A DNA stretch of 64,000 bases from Stygiobacter sp043807765 (GCA_043807765.1 JAZDFQ010000054.1:34001-98000), one strand, 5' to 3'. Shown: positions 26,367-35,367, counted from the stretch's first letter. Numbers and translations are program-made. The notes: a model not told the origin generated them from the sequence alone.

Positions 26367-29342
26367 ATGAAATTTATTTCGCCCAATAAGAATCTGTTCA
26401 TAAATGTAAAAACGCTTTTCTTCAGTTTTCTTTTGTTTGTTATCGCTGCGAATTTTACTGTTGCCCAACAATTGGCATTTCCGACTGCGGAGGGTTACGG
26501 TAAATTTTCCAAAGGGGGAAGAGGAGGCCGTGTTATAGAAGTTATCCGTTTGGATGATGATACAAAGCCCGGAAGTTTACGTTATGCTGTTAGTCAAAGC
26601 GGACCTAGGACAGTTGTGTTCAAAGTTTCCGGGACCATTACATTAAATAGCAGACTCACAATTAAAAACCCATTTATAACAATTGCTGGACAAACAGCCC
26701 CCGGGGATGGAATTTGTATTCGGAAATATCCACTTATGGTTGAAGCATCTCACTGTATTATTAGATATTTAAGAGTACGGCTTGGAGATGAATCCGGCGA
26801 AGAATCCGATGCAATGGGCGGTAAAGATAACGGTGTTAAGAATATTATTATTGACCATTGTTCCGTAAGCTGGAGTGTTGATGAAACACTGTCTCCATAC
26901 TTAAATGATAGCCTAACGGTACAATGGTGTTTGGTTAGCGAGAGCTTATACAACTCCAATCATGCTAAGGGAGCGCATGGCTACGGAGGAATTTGGGGTG
27001 GAAACAACAACACGTATCATCATAATTTGTTAGCACACCATTCAAGCCGCAACCCGCGTTTTGCATCTGCTTGCGGATTAAATGATTATAGAAATAACGT
27101 GGTTTATAATTGGGGATTCAACAGTACATACGGCGGAGAGAATTATCTGGACGGCTTGACGCCGGTAGCCGGTCAGTTCTCAAATATAAATATGGTAGCT
27201 AATTATTATAAAGCTGGTCCCGGTACAAAAGCCGGAGTTAAATATAGAATTGTAAATCCTTCTACACGTAATGGAGCCACAGATGCGGGTAAATGGTACG
27301 TCGCAAACAATTATGTAGATGGAAGCCCGACTATTACGGCGAATAATTGGGCTGGTGGTGTTCAAGTTTCCGGTGCGCTTGATGCTTATAAAGCTATTGT
27401 TCCTTTTAACACAATTCCAATAAATGAACAAACTGCTGAAGATGCATATCAAAGTGTTTTGAAAAATGTTGGTGCTAATCTTCCTAGAAGAGATCCCATA
27501 GATCAAAGAATTGCAGATGAAGTTAAGAATGGTAACGCAACCTATGAAGGAAAAACATACAGGAGCGCTCAAGGCTTTCCAGCAAGTTCGCCTATAACGG
27601 GAATGATAGACACACAAGCTGATGTAGGAGGCTGGCCTCTATTATTAACGGGACCAGTCCCAACAGATACTGACCATGATGGAATGCCCGATGTATGGGA
27701 GAAGGCTAATGGATTAGGCATCACCGATGCTTCCGATGGAAATAGCATTGGAAAAGATGGTTATACAAATCTGGAAAACTACTTAAATAGCATAACAGAA
27801 TTTCCTTTGTTTCTTCCGGCACCAACAGATCTAAAGGGTGAGCTAATTACAGCGAATTCAATTAAGTTGGTTTGGCAGGATAACTGCACAACTGAAAAAG
27901 GTTTTACTTTGGAAAGAGCAATTGGCTCGGGAGATTACCAAATATATAAAACACTTCCGCCCAACACAGTTTCTTTTTTAGATGAAAATCTTGCTGAATT
28001 AACTTTATATAAATACAGAGTTAGTTGTTTTTCTGATTCACTTCTGTCGGCTTATTCTAATGAAGTAGAACTTAATACGATGAGTGCTACATCAAAACCA
28101 CTTGCAGCCGGCTCACCTTCTCCGGCTAATGCGGAAATTTTAGTTAATACCAACACGGCTTTGCAATGGAAATCCGGAATAAACTCGGTTTCGCATGATG
28201 TGTATTTCGGAACAACGACTCCGCCGGTATTTGTTAAGAACCAAGCAAGTACTAAGTATGTACCAACTGCTTTGCAGAAGGGAACAAAGTATTACTGGAG
28301 AGTAGATGAAGTAAATCAAAATGGAAAGACTACCGGTACAGTTTGGAGTTTTACAACAAAGACTGCTTTGCCTCCTCAAAAAATTGCTCACTGGAAGTTT
28401 GATGAAGAATCCGGCACTACTGTAAATGATGACGGTTCATATAAAAACAACGGTTCATTCCTTAACATTTTGCATAACGCGAGGGTTACCGGATACATTG
28501 GTGGTGCGCTTAGTTTTAACGGAATAGCCGGCAGCGTAATTGTTCCGCATAACGGTTCTGTGGATTTTAGCAAAGAGAGTTTTTCTATTTCTTACTGGTT
28601 AAAAGTTGCTACTCTAACTGGAGCTTCAATGTACCCAATTCAAAAGGGTTCTTTTGTTAGAGATACGAGCTTAAACGCTTCCGGTAAATGGTATGGTTTT
28701 GAGATAAAATCGAACGCATTAAGATTTTCAATTGATGATGATGTTGTTAAGTCAACAGCAAGTGTTTCAAATGTGGATACACTATTCAAGTCTCGCTGGA
28801 ATCATATTGTTGGAATTCGCGATTCAGCATCCAACCAATTGAGAATTTATGTAAATGGTAAACTTGTTAATTCCGCAGCTTCTACAACAGGTGATATTTC
28901 CGAAAATGAAGCTCTGTATTTTGGTAATACCTTAAGTGATAACGCTTCGCTTTCCGGTACCTTAGATGACGTTCGAATCTATAATTATTCTCTTACTGAA
29001 CAAGAAGTAAATAAAATTTTTACTGAAAGCACTACGAGCATTGAAGAGGAAAGAGGAATTCCTTCTGAGGTCAGTTTAGATCAGAATTATCCAAATCCGT
29101 TTAATCCAAGCACTGTAATCAGCTATCAGCTTTCAACATTCAGTCACGTAAGTCTAAAAGTTTATGATGTTTTAGGAAGAGAAGTTGCTACTCTAGTTGA
29201 TGAATTTAAGCAAGCTGGTAATCACAAAACAAATTTTAACGTAAAGACGCGCCATGGCGCGTCTCTTCAAAGCGGAATATATTTTTATAAATTACAAGCA
29301 GGAAGTTTTATACAGACGAAGAAGATGATTTTATTAAAGTAA
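26367..29342 (+). CDS. multidomain pectate lyase (PL1-like) with LamG and T9SS domains
   Basis: Surface pectate lyase. The 991-residue precursor has a signal peptide (TVAQQ, ~34), a PL1-type beta-helix (about 36-425: FPTAEGYGKFSKGGRGG, GSLRYAVSQSGPRTVVF, IIIDHCSVSWSVDE, AHHSSRNPRFAS), a calcium-binding repeat-like linker (about 430-475, DTDHDGMPDVWE), a fibronectin III domain (about 484-572), a second sandwich (about 580-665), a LamG/concanavalin-like domain (about 671-880, HWKFDEESGTTVNDDGS) and a T9SS tail (about 901-991). The linker and repeat order are usual for Bacteroidota PL1 enzymes; LamG may bind polysaccharide. A 28-bp palindrome is read in frame in the tail at 29241-29268. Confidence 0.92.
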   Translation: MKFISPNKNLFINVKTLFFSFLLFVIAANFTVAQQLAFPTAEGYGKFSKGGRGGRVIEVIRLDDDTKPGSLRYAVSQSGPRTVVFKVSGTITLNSRLTIKNPFITIAGQTAPGDGICIRKYPLMVEASHCIIRYLRVRLGDESGEESDAMGGKDNGVKNIIIDHCSVSWSVDETLSPYLNDSLTVQWCLVSESLYNSNHAKGAHGYGGIWGGNNNTYHHNLLAHHSSRNPRFASACGLNDYRNNVVYNWGFNSTYGGENYLDGLTPVAGQFSNINMVANYYKAGPGTKAGVKYRIVNPSTRNGATDAGKWYVANNYVDGSPTITANNWAGGVQVSGALDAYKAIVPFNTIPINEQTAEDAYQSVLKNVGANLPRRDPIDQRIADEVKNGNATYEGKTYRSAQGFPASSPITGMIDTQADVGGWPLLLTGPVPTDTDHDGMPDVWEKANGLGITDASDGNSIGKDGYTNLENYLNSITEFPLFLPAPTDLKGELITANSIKLVWQDNCTTEKGFTLERAIGSGDYQIYKTLPPNTVSFLDENLAELTLYKYRVSCFSDSLLSAYSNEVELNTMSATSKPLAAGSPSPANAEILVNTNTALQWKSGINSVSHDVYFGTTTPPVFVKNQASTKYVPTALQKGTKYYWRVDEVNQNGKTTGTVWSFTTKTALPPQKIAHWKFDEESGTTVNDDGSYKNNGSFLNILHNARVTGYIGGALSFNGIAGSVIVPHNGSVDFSKESFSISYWLKVATLTGASMYPIQKGSFVRDTSLNASGKWYGFEIKSNALRFSIDDDVVKSTASVSNVDTLFKSRWNHIVGIRDSASNQLRIYVNGKLVNSAASTTGDISENEALYFGNTLSDNASLSGTLDDVRIYNYSLTEQEVNKIFTESTTSIEEERGIPSEVSLDQNYPNPFNPSTVISYQLSTFSHVSLKVYDVLGREVATLVDEFKQAGNHKTNFNVKTRHGASLQSGIYFYKLQAGSFIQTKKMILLK
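29241..29268. repeat. in-frame 28-bp palindrome in T9SS domain (copy 4)
   Basis: Arms GTAAAGACG/CGTCTCTTC around CGCCATGGCG. Read as VKTRHGASLQ just before SGIYFY in the PL1 tail. Its core is identical to copy 3, showing recent relatedness of the inserts. Confidence 0.9.
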
Positions 29343-29408
29343 TTCCCAAAGGGGCGGCGGTTTAATCCGCGCTTCTTAATTCCGTTCAATAAAATGGAGA
29401 ATGCTGGA

Positions 29409-29816
29409 ATGAAACAAATTTTATTTCTGCTCATCTGTCTTTTTGTATTACCCATATTGGCTCAAGGCACCAAAGAGTATACGATAGATAATTGTGTTAC
29501 CACATTCAATCCGGATAAGATTGAAAAGACTGCTGTAGGCTATCAGTACTGGTTTGTTGATAAAGATTTTGTAGATGGAAGAACTCTTAAAGTAAGCGTA
29601 GTAGCGCCACATTCCGCAACACACGCTCCTCATGTTCATGCTGAAGATGAGTTCTTTTTTGTTCTTGAGGGTAAGGCAGAATTCTATCTCGCGGGTAAAA
29701 CAAAAATTGTTGAAGGCAACTCAAGTTTTTACTGTCCCTCCAATATAGAGCATGGAATTAAAAATGTAGGAGATACAGAATTAAAATACTTAGTAATCAA
29801 AAAGTATAATAAGTGA
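29409..29816 (+). CDS. secreted small cupin protein
   Basis: Single-domain cupin of 135 residues with a signal peptide (MKQILFLLICLFVLPILA). I start at ATG 29409 because GGAG (29396-29399) is properly spaced before it; the in-frame ATG at 29394 overlaps that site. The metal-binding motif is visible as HAPHVHAEDEFFFVLEG (His, His, Glu) with the second motif's histidine in PSNIEHGIKN. Cupins such as KdgF linearise unsaturated galacturonate in pectin catabolism; that role is plausible here just after two lyase genes, but the sequence alone does not assign a substrate. It may be the last gene of the 23866-29816 unit. Confidence 0.8.
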   Translation: MKQILFLLICLFVLPILAQGTKEYTIDNCVTTFNPDKIEKTAVGYQYWFVDKDFVDGRTLKVSVVAPHSATHAPHVHAEDEFFFVLEGKAEFYLAGKTKIVEGNSSFYCPSNIEHGIKNVGDTELKYLVIKKYNK

Positions 29817-29875
29817 TAAATTTTTATAGAAGTCTTTATTTAAGTTAAAAATGAGTTATTTTGTAGCTGATAAAG

Positions 29876-29883
29876 TAAAGGAT
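29876..29883 (+). promoter_or_regulatory. candidate autoregulatory site upstream of lacI
   Basis: TAAAGGAT in the context AGTAAAGGATAAAGTTA, 29-36 bp before the LacI-family start, resembles the site upstream of the TonB receptor at 15405. LacI-family regulators often bind their own promoter. Confidence 0.3.
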
Positions 29884-29911
29884 AAAGTTAGTCCCCAATA
29901 AAAGTGACATT

Positions 29912-30943
29912 ATGAGAGAAAAAGCAGTTACACTCAACGATATAGCACAGAAACTAAATTTGTCCACAGTGACTATATCAAAAGCGCTTCGCAATCATCC
30001 GGATATTTCGCCCAAGACAACTAAATTGATTAAGACAATTGCCGAAGAAATGGGTTATACGCCGAATATAATGGCTAGAAATTTATCTGCGCGTAAATCT
30101 AACACAATTGGACTTGTAGTTCCGAAAATTGCTCATTTCTTTTTTGGATCAATCATAGAATGCGTTTACGATTTAGCTTTTCAGAATAATTATGAAATAA
30201 TTCTGACCGTTTCTCAAGAAAGTGTGGAAAGAGAAAAGAAACATTTACAGACGCTTCTTGCAATGAAGGTTGATGGAATCATTATCTCGATTACTCAAGA
30301 AACTACAGATTTTTCAATTTTTGATACCATTGAAAGACGTGGAGTTCCACTGGTATTTATGGATCGTATTCCGGAATCTTCAAATGGTTATAACACTGTA
30401 CGCGTTGATGACCGCGGTGGTGCATTTAAGGCCATTGAACACGCAATCAATTTGGGCTATAAAAAAATAGCTCACTTTGGTGGATATCAAAATATCAATA
30501 TTGGAAGGGAACGCAAAGCGGGTTTTGTAGAAGCTATGCAAAAATATGGTTTAGAGATAAATGAGAGCTGGGTTACAGAGGGTGGATTTGGTGAAAGCTA
30601 TGGCTATGATGCCTTTATGAAGCTTTACAGAGAAAATAATTTGCCCGATTTAATATTTGCTGTAACCTATCCCGTTTCGTTAGGAATTTATATGGCTGCT
30701 AGCGAAGTTGGACTTCGGATACCGGATGATATTGATGTAATTTGTTTTGGAAATGCGAAAGTGCAAAACTTTCTATCGCCACCGCTAAGTTGTGTTGACC
30801 AATCCACCGAACTTCTCAGCAAATATGCTATGGAAATGATACTGGAAAATATTGATAAGCGCGAGGAATATGAACCGAGACAAGTGGTTGTAGATACAAA
30901 TTTAGTACTTAGAGGAACTTGTACATACTATAACAAAAGATGA
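29912..30943 (+). CDS. LacI-family transcriptional regulator
   Basis: 343-residue DNA-binding repressor/activator. The N-terminal helix-turn-helix (about residues 6-50) reads VTLNDIAQKLNLSTVTISKALRNHPDIS, then hinge helix YTPNIMARNLSARKSNTIG, then a periplasmic-binding-protein-like effector domain (60-343; LVVPKIAHFFFGSIIECVYD, DGIIIS, VFMDRIPE, DLIFAVTYPVSLGIYMA, IDVICFGNA). No PTS-type features. As the only DNA-binding regulator within the pectin region it probably senses a released sugar and controls neighbouring operons; the motif AGTAAASGATRAAGTWA before itself and before the TonB receptor is a candidate operator. Convergent with a response regulator gene, 16 bp from stop to stop. Confidence 0.93.
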   Translation: MREKAVTLNDIAQKLNLSTVTISKALRNHPDISPKTTKLIKTIAEEMGYTPNIMARNLSARKSNTIGLVVPKIAHFFFGSIIECVYDLAFQNNYEIILTVSQESVEREKKHLQTLLAMKVDGIIISITQETTDFSIFDTIERRGVPLVFMDRIPESSNGYNTVRVDDRGGAFKAIEHAINLGYKKIAHFGGYQNINIGRERKAGFVEAMQKYGLEINESWVTEGGFGESYGYDAFMKLYRENNLPDLIFAVTYPVSLGIYMAASEVGLRIPDDIDVICFGNAKVQNFLSPPLSCVDQSTELLSKYAMEMILENIDKREEYEPRQVVVDTNLVLRGTCTYYNKR

Positions 30944-30959
30944 AATTTTTAGTTGATTT

Positions 30960-31355
30960 TTAGTTAAGATTATATTTCTCAGAAAGAATTTTCTTTACTT
31001 CTTCGACAAGATACTTATTCTCTATAGGTTTTCGAATATATTTATCTGCACCGGCAGCGATAGCTAATCTTTCATCTCTAATAAAAGCATGTGCACTAAC
31101 TACAACAATTGGTGTTGACATATACTTCTCGGATCCTCGTAACTCTTTAATTAAGTCTAACCCATTCTTATCGGAACCAAGCGCCATATCAAGTATGAAT
31201 AAATCAATTTTTTCCGAATGGCTTATTGCATGGTAAAAGGATTCTACGTTTCTGCAACTAATAACAGTAAACTCTTTCTTGAAAATTCGGCTGAAGATAT
31301 CTAAAATTATTTCATCATCTTCAACAAGTAGGATGGTGTAGTTCTTAAACTTCAT
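30960..31355 (-). CDS. single-domain CheY-like response regulator
   Basis: 131-residue receiver domain with no output domain. Acidic pocket Glu12/Asp13/Asp14 (VEDDE), phospho-acceptor Asp56 (FILDMALG), Ser88 (VVVSAHAF) and Lys109 (YIRKPIE) are all present, so it should be phosphorylatable. GGAGAATAA precedes the ATG. No partner kinase is adjacent. It lies opposite in direction to its neighbours, between lacI and the symporter, and may signal by protein-protein contact or serve a distant hybrid kinase. Relation to sugar use is not shown. Confidence 0.92.
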   Translation of the reverse strand: MKFKNYTILLVEDDEIILDIFSRIFKKEFTVISCRNVESFYHAISHSEKIDLFILDMALGSDKNGLDLIKELRGSEKYMSTPIVVVSAHAFIRDERLAIAAGADKYIRKPIENKYLVEEVKKILSEKYNLN

Positions 31356-31554
31356 TTATTCTCCAACAAGAAATAAATAACATGTCTCAACTGAATATAT
31401 ATTAATTTTTGTAATCGAAAACAGCTTTACTTAATAAAGCAAGCAATATTTTTTAACAATAAAATGAGAAAAATTATTATTTTCCAATGACTGCATTACA
31501 AATTAATTCTATTACAAGTGTTTTTCAATTACGAACAAATATAGGGAAGATTAA

Positions 31555-33216
31555 ATGGAAGCAATAGGACTTTCTTTAATAGACTGGGTAATAATACTAG
31601 TCTATTTTGCTTTTGTACTTGGTATTGGCTTATATCTTCGAAAATTCACTACAAGTCATGAAGACTTCTTTCTAGCTGGAAGAAAAAACTCATCATGGGT
31701 AGCCGGATTAGCTTTTCTTTCTGCAAATCTTGGTGCACTAGAACTGTTGGGAATGACTGGAAATACATTTAAGTATGGAATGTATGTAGCACATTTTTAT
31801 TGGATAGGTGCAGTTCCGGCGATGGTATTTCTCGGAATCTATATGATGCCTTTTTACTACAGCAGTAAGATAAATTCCATACCGGGTTATTTGAAATTGA
31901 GATTCGATGAGAAGACGCGAGTATTAAATGGAATTGCTTTCGCGATAATGACATTACTTGTTTCCGGAATAAACTTGTATGCTATGGCTTTGGTTTTGCA
32001 CACATTCATTGGCTGGAATTGGGATATAAGCATGTGGGTTTCTGCAATTACGGTTGCAGCATATGTCACTCTCAGCGGATTAATGTCTGCAATCTTTACG
32101 GAAATTATTCAATTCTTCTTGATCTGGTTCGGTTTATTCTTAGTATCGATTCTTGGAATAATTGAAATAGGCAGCCTTGATCAAATACTGACAAGATTGC
32201 CGGCATCAATGAATACTCTTTGGTCTACTTCTGCTGACCCAACCCAAAACGGAATGCTTATACACTGGGGCGGAATTGTTCTAGGTCTAGGATTTGTACT
32301 TTCATTCGGTTATTGGACAACGGATTTTCTGGTAGTGCAAAGGGCATTCTCAGCAAAGGATTTGCGTTCCGCAAGAATGACTCCGCTGCTCGCCTCATTT
32401 TTTAAAATGGCCCTTCCGTTTTTAGTTATCCTTGCCGGATTGATTGCTCTAGCACTTTCGAATGATCCTAACAGCGGATTCAAACTATTGCAAGATGGTG
32501 GGCAAGTTAATTACGATTCGGCTTTACCTCTATTAATACAAAGATATTATCCATCCGGTCTAGTGGGATTAGGAATCACAGCACTGCTTGCCGGTTTTAT
32601 GGCCGGGCAAGCTGGAAATATAAGCGCGTTTAATACTGTATGGACTTACGATATTTATAGATCAGTCTTAAATAAAAACGCTTCCGATGCGCATTTGCTT
32701 TGGATGGGAAGAGTTTCTACAATAGTTGGCGTTATAATCTCTTTAGGAACAGCTTATTGGGCTAAAAGTTTTCCGAGTATTATGGATTATATGCAAGCAA
32801 TTTTCTCGTGGGTTAACGCACCACTTTTTGCTACAATGCTTTTGGGAATGTTTGTTTGGTGGATCACACCGGCCGGCGCATTCTGGGGTTTGGTTGCCGG
32901 AATGTCTTCCTCTTTTTTAATGTGGATGGGAGTAAAATTCCATTGGTTTAACGAAAGCATCGTTACGCTTTCAAATGTACAAAGTGATATGGCAGCTAAT
33001 TTTTGGCGCGCTTGGTGGGCGTGGTTAATTTGCTTCGGTGTTACTATTGCTATCAGTTTGTTTACAAAGAAAAGGCCTAAGGAAGAATTGGTTGGGCTTG
33101 TTAAAGGGTTAACCAAAACTAAACTCGATGAGCACATACCTTTCACAAAAAAGCCGGAATTTGTAGCAATTATTTCCGTCATTGTTTTTATCATTTTGAA
33201 TTTATTGTTCTGGTAG
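31555..33216 (+). CDS. sodium:solute symporter (SSS family), probable sugar transporter
   Basis: 553-residue inner-membrane protein with about 14 hydrophobic segments. The N-terminus DWVIILVYFAFVLGIGLYL, the EDFFLAGRKNSSWVAGLAFLSANLGALELLGMTGN block (about 40-75, quoted in part) and the pair SIPGYLKLRFDEKTR define the SSS/SGLT family related to Vibrio vSGLT. The gene is followed by a 67-residue membrane protein and galT in the same direction with gaps of 52 and 5 bp. The likely substrate is therefore galactose or another hexose released by the secreted enzymes; transport of a uronate is the main alternative. Confidence 0.88.
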   Translation: MEAIGLSLIDWVIILVYFAFVLGIGLYLRKFTTSHEDFFLAGRKNSSWVAGLAFLSANLGALELLGMTGNTFKYGMYVAHFYWIGAVPAMVFLGIYMMPFYYSSKINSIPGYLKLRFDEKTRVLNGIAFAIMTLLVSGINLYAMALVLHTFIGWNWDISMWVSAITVAAYVTLSGLMSAIFTEIIQFFLIWFGLFLVSILGIIEIGSLDQILTRLPASMNTLWSTSADPTQNGMLIHWGGIVLGLGFVLSFGYWTTDFLVVQRAFSAKDLRSARMTPLLASFFKMALPFLVILAGLIALALSNDPNSGFKLLQDGGQVNYDSALPLLIQRYYPSGLVGLGITALLAGFMAGQAGNISAFNTVWTYDIYRSVLNKNASDAHLLWMGRVSTIVGVIISLGTAYWAKSFPSIMDYMQAIFSWVNAPLFATMLLGMFVWWITPAGAFWGLVAGMSSSFLMWMGVKFHWFNESIVTLSNVQSDMAANFWRAWWAWLICFGVTIAISLFTKKRPKEELVGLVKGLTKTKLDEHIPFTKKPEFVAIISVIVFIILNLLFW

Positions 33217-33268
33217 CGATCAAAATAAATTTTGAGACTATTAACCTTTCTTGTAAAAGGAGATTAAA

Positions 33269-33472
33269 ATGAAACCTATATGGTACTTTGTTGGATTAAT
33301 TCTGCTTGTTATGGGCTTCTTGATTTTTGCCAACGGAATTTATCTTTTAATTAATCCACCTCTGATTAAAACTGTGTTGTCTGAAACTCATCCAAGCATT
33401 TGGTGGGGACTAGTGATGCTTGCATTCGGCGGTTTACTGTTTATGAAAAACAAAAACAAAATTGTTGAATAG
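33269..33472 (+). CDS. small two-helix membrane protein
   Basis: 67 residues with two membrane segments (IWYFVGLILLVMGFLIFANG and WWGLVMLAFGGLLFM) and a short lysine-rich tail. AAAGGAG precedes the ATG. Its position between an SSS transporter and galT and the tight spacing suggest an accessory of the transporter, as small membrane proteins often accompany symporters in this phylum. I recognise no family. Confidence 0.7.
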   Translation: MKPIWYFVGLILLVMGFLIFANGIYLLINPPLIKTVLSETHPSIWWGLVMLAFGGLLFMKNKNKIVE

Positions 33473-33477
33473 CCTTT

Positions 33478-34527
33478 ATGAATTCAACTAAAAAGGATAT
33501 AACAGTTCTTCCTCATAGGCGGAAAAATATCTTAACGGGTGAGTGGATTCTTGTTTCTCCACATAGAACAAAGCGACCTTGGCAAGGGGAAATTGCCGAC
33601 GAGGAGAAAAATTCTCGCCCGGTATATGATCCGGAATGTTATTTGTGCCCAGGTAATGTGCGGGCTAATGGTGAAGTAAACCCGAATTATAAATCGACTT
33701 ATGTTTTTACTAACGACTTTTCGGCTTTACTTAGCGATACGAAAATGGGCAATCTTAATAATGCGGATTTGCTAATCGCAAAAAGTGAAAAGGGAATTTG
33801 CCGTGTAGTAAATTTTTCCCCGCGCCATGATTTAACTTTAGCTGAAATGGGCATTACTGAAATAGAAAATGTAATCTCAATATGGCAGCAAGAATATCTT
33901 GAACTTGGAAAAAATTCGAAGATTAAACATGTCCAGATTTTTGAGAATAAGGGGGCGATGATGGGAAACAGCAATCCGCATCCCCATTGTCAGATTTGGG
34001 CACAAAGCAGTATTCCTATGGAGCCGAGAAAAGAATTCAAAAATTTTAAGAAGTACTTTGAAATTCACAGAAGCTCAATACTATCTGATTATTTGAAACT
34101 GGAATTGAAGTTGAAAGAGAGAATTGTTTTTGAGAATTCTTCTTTTGTTGTAGTTGTTCCATTCTGGGCTGTTTGGCCATATGAGACAATCATCATTCCT
34201 AAAAGGAAGATGGCTAGTATTGCTGAACTTAAAGAGAACGAAAGTAGGGAATTTGCTGAAGCCTTGAAAATTGTAACATGTAAGTATGATAATCTTTTCA
34301 AAATTTCTTTCCCATATTCATCTGGTATTCATCAAGCGCCTACAGATGGTAAAAAGTATCAAGGATTTCACTGGCACATGCACTTTTATCCGCCTTTACT
34401 GAGATCGGCTAACATCAAAAAATTTATGGTAGGTTACGAAATGATGGCCGAGCCGCAGCGAGATATTACTCCGGAACAGAGTGCGTTAATACTAAAAGAT
34501 TTGCCGGAAAAGCATTATAAACATTGA
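33478..34527 (+). CDS. galT: galactose-1-phosphate uridylyltransferase
   Basis: Leloir pathway enzyme exchanging UMP between UDP-glucose and galactose-1-phosphate. 349 residues. N-terminal GalT block: HRRKNILTGEWILVSPHRTKRPWQG (quoted in part) and the metal-site YLCPGN; the nucleophilic histidine lies in NPHPHCQIWAQSSIP (His-Pro-His motif); the C-terminal domain contains HQAPTDG, FHWHMHFYPP. Length and order are normal. Cytoplasmic, no signal. It follows the symporter and a small membrane protein by 5 bp, forming a galactose uptake and entry operon; galactokinase and UDP-galactose epimerase are not in the window, although galM lies 32 kb upstream. Confidence 0.95.
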   Translation: MNSTKKDITVLPHRRKNILTGEWILVSPHRTKRPWQGEIADEEKNSRPVYDPECYLCPGNVRANGEVNPNYKSTYVFTNDFSALLSDTKMGNLNNADLLIAKSEKGICRVVNFSPRHDLTLAEMGITEIENVISIWQQEYLELGKNSKIKHVQIFENKGAMMGNSNPHPHCQIWAQSSIPMEPRKEFKNFKKYFEIHRSSILSDYLKLELKLKERIVFENSSFVVVVPFWAVWPYETIIIPKRKMASIAELKENESREFAEALKIVTCKYDNLFKISFPYSSGIHQAPTDGKKYQGFHWHMHFYPPLLRSANIKKFMVGYEMMAEPQRDITPEQSALILKDLPEKHYKH

Positions 34528-34550
34528 TGGTGTAGGGAAGTATTTTAAAC

Positions 34551-34578
34551 AAAAAATCCGGTGAAAGCCGGATTTTTT
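34551..34578. terminator. bidirectional terminator between galT and cold-shock gene
   Basis: AAAAAATCCGG (34551-34561) pairs with CCGGATTTTTT (34568-34578) across a 6-nt loop. The A/T tails give a T-run on either strand, so it can end both the rightward galT and the leftward cold-shock transcript. Confidence 0.93.
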
Positions 34579-34598
34579 GTTTGGTAAGGTAACTAATG

Positions 34599-34811
34599 TT
34601 ACTTAATTACTTTTACGTCACTAGCTTGAGGACCTTTTTGACCTTGAGTTACAGAGAACTCAACTTTTTGGCCTTCTTCTAATGAACGGTATCCATCACC
34701 AACGATAGCTTTGAAATGTACGAATACATCTTCGCCGCCAGGTTGCTGAATGAATCCAAAACCTTTAGAACTATTAAACCACTTAACAGTTCCTTGAACG
34801 CGCTCTGCCAT
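34599..34811 (-). CDS. cold-shock domain protein
   Basis: 70-residue single-stranded nucleic-acid-binding protein of the CspA family, from MAERVQGTVKWFN. RNP1 reads KGFGFI and RNP2 reads DVFVHF; the DGYRSLEEGQKVEF and GPQASDV blocks are typical. I use ATG 34811 because GGAG lies ~10 bases upstream; the frame stays open further but that part is not Csp-like. The ~137 bp between it and tRNA-Ser could hold a long 5' untranslated region, as in other cold-shock mRNAs. Confidence 0.95.
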   Translation of the reverse strand: MAERVQGTVKWFNSSKGFGFIQQPGGEDVFVHFKAIVGDGYRSLEEGQKVEFSVTQGQKGPQASDVKVIK

Positions 34812-34948
34812 GAAACAGATACTCCTAATAAATAAGTTGAAAATAAACAAATTGAACAGAGCTTGAAGATGAAACTGAAGAAACTAATTCTCTTTCCAAG
34901 TAACTGTCAATTGTTGCTTAATAAAAGAACTTCCTAAGAAATTCTTTG

Positions 34949-35038
34949 CGGAGGGAGAGAGATTCGAACTCTCGGTACCGGTTTACCCAGTACGACGGTT
35001 TAGCAAACCGTTGGTTTCAGCCACTCACCCATCCCTCC
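34949..35038 (-). tRNA. tRNA-Ser (GCT)
   Basis: 90-nt class II tRNA on the minus strand. Acceptor GGAGGGA pairs with TCCCTCC, discriminator G. The anticodon stem ACGGT/ACCGT encloses TTGCTAA with anticodon GCT, reading AGC/AGU. A long variable arm (TACTGGGTAAACCGGTA) and TTCGAAT T-loop are present. CCA is not encoded. Confidence 0.96.
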
Positions 35039-35367
35039 GTGCGCTAAATTTGTTTTTGGTTTATTTTCGCATCTTTCTAAAAGACTATTTTAAAACGTAT
35101 CTCTTAAAAAGTAGTCAGAAGTAACCAAAACAGTACTACTTCTTTCGATATCTAAAGAACTTGAATTACGATAATAATTGATTAAAAAATCATTTGTAAT
35201 TATGGTCTAAAAGCTAAGCATTTTTAACAAAAAATGAAAATCTATTGTTCAAATTTTCCCAGAAAGCATAACTCCCAAAAATTACTGTGTTAATACTGTC
35301 TTTACTTATAATTATAATCGCTGAGTATATTTATTGATCAAAAAACATAGGAAATTTTAGGATCAAA
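35039..35367. other. 329-bp AT-rich gap
   Basis: Between the tRNA-Ser 5' end and the toxin-candidate stop. Very AT-rich, no open frame of note, no hairpin with a T-run, no repeat shared elsewhere in the window. It must contain the tRNA promoter; I cannot place it. Confidence 0.4.

Noticed and set aside
27180..27617. 145-codon open frame antisense to the pectate lyase
   Set aside because: Cysteine- and isoleucine-rich text typical of antisense reading of beta-helix repeats.
32787..33194. 135-codon open frame antisense to the symporter
   Set aside because: Mirrors hydrophobic codons of the symporter and has no domain pattern.
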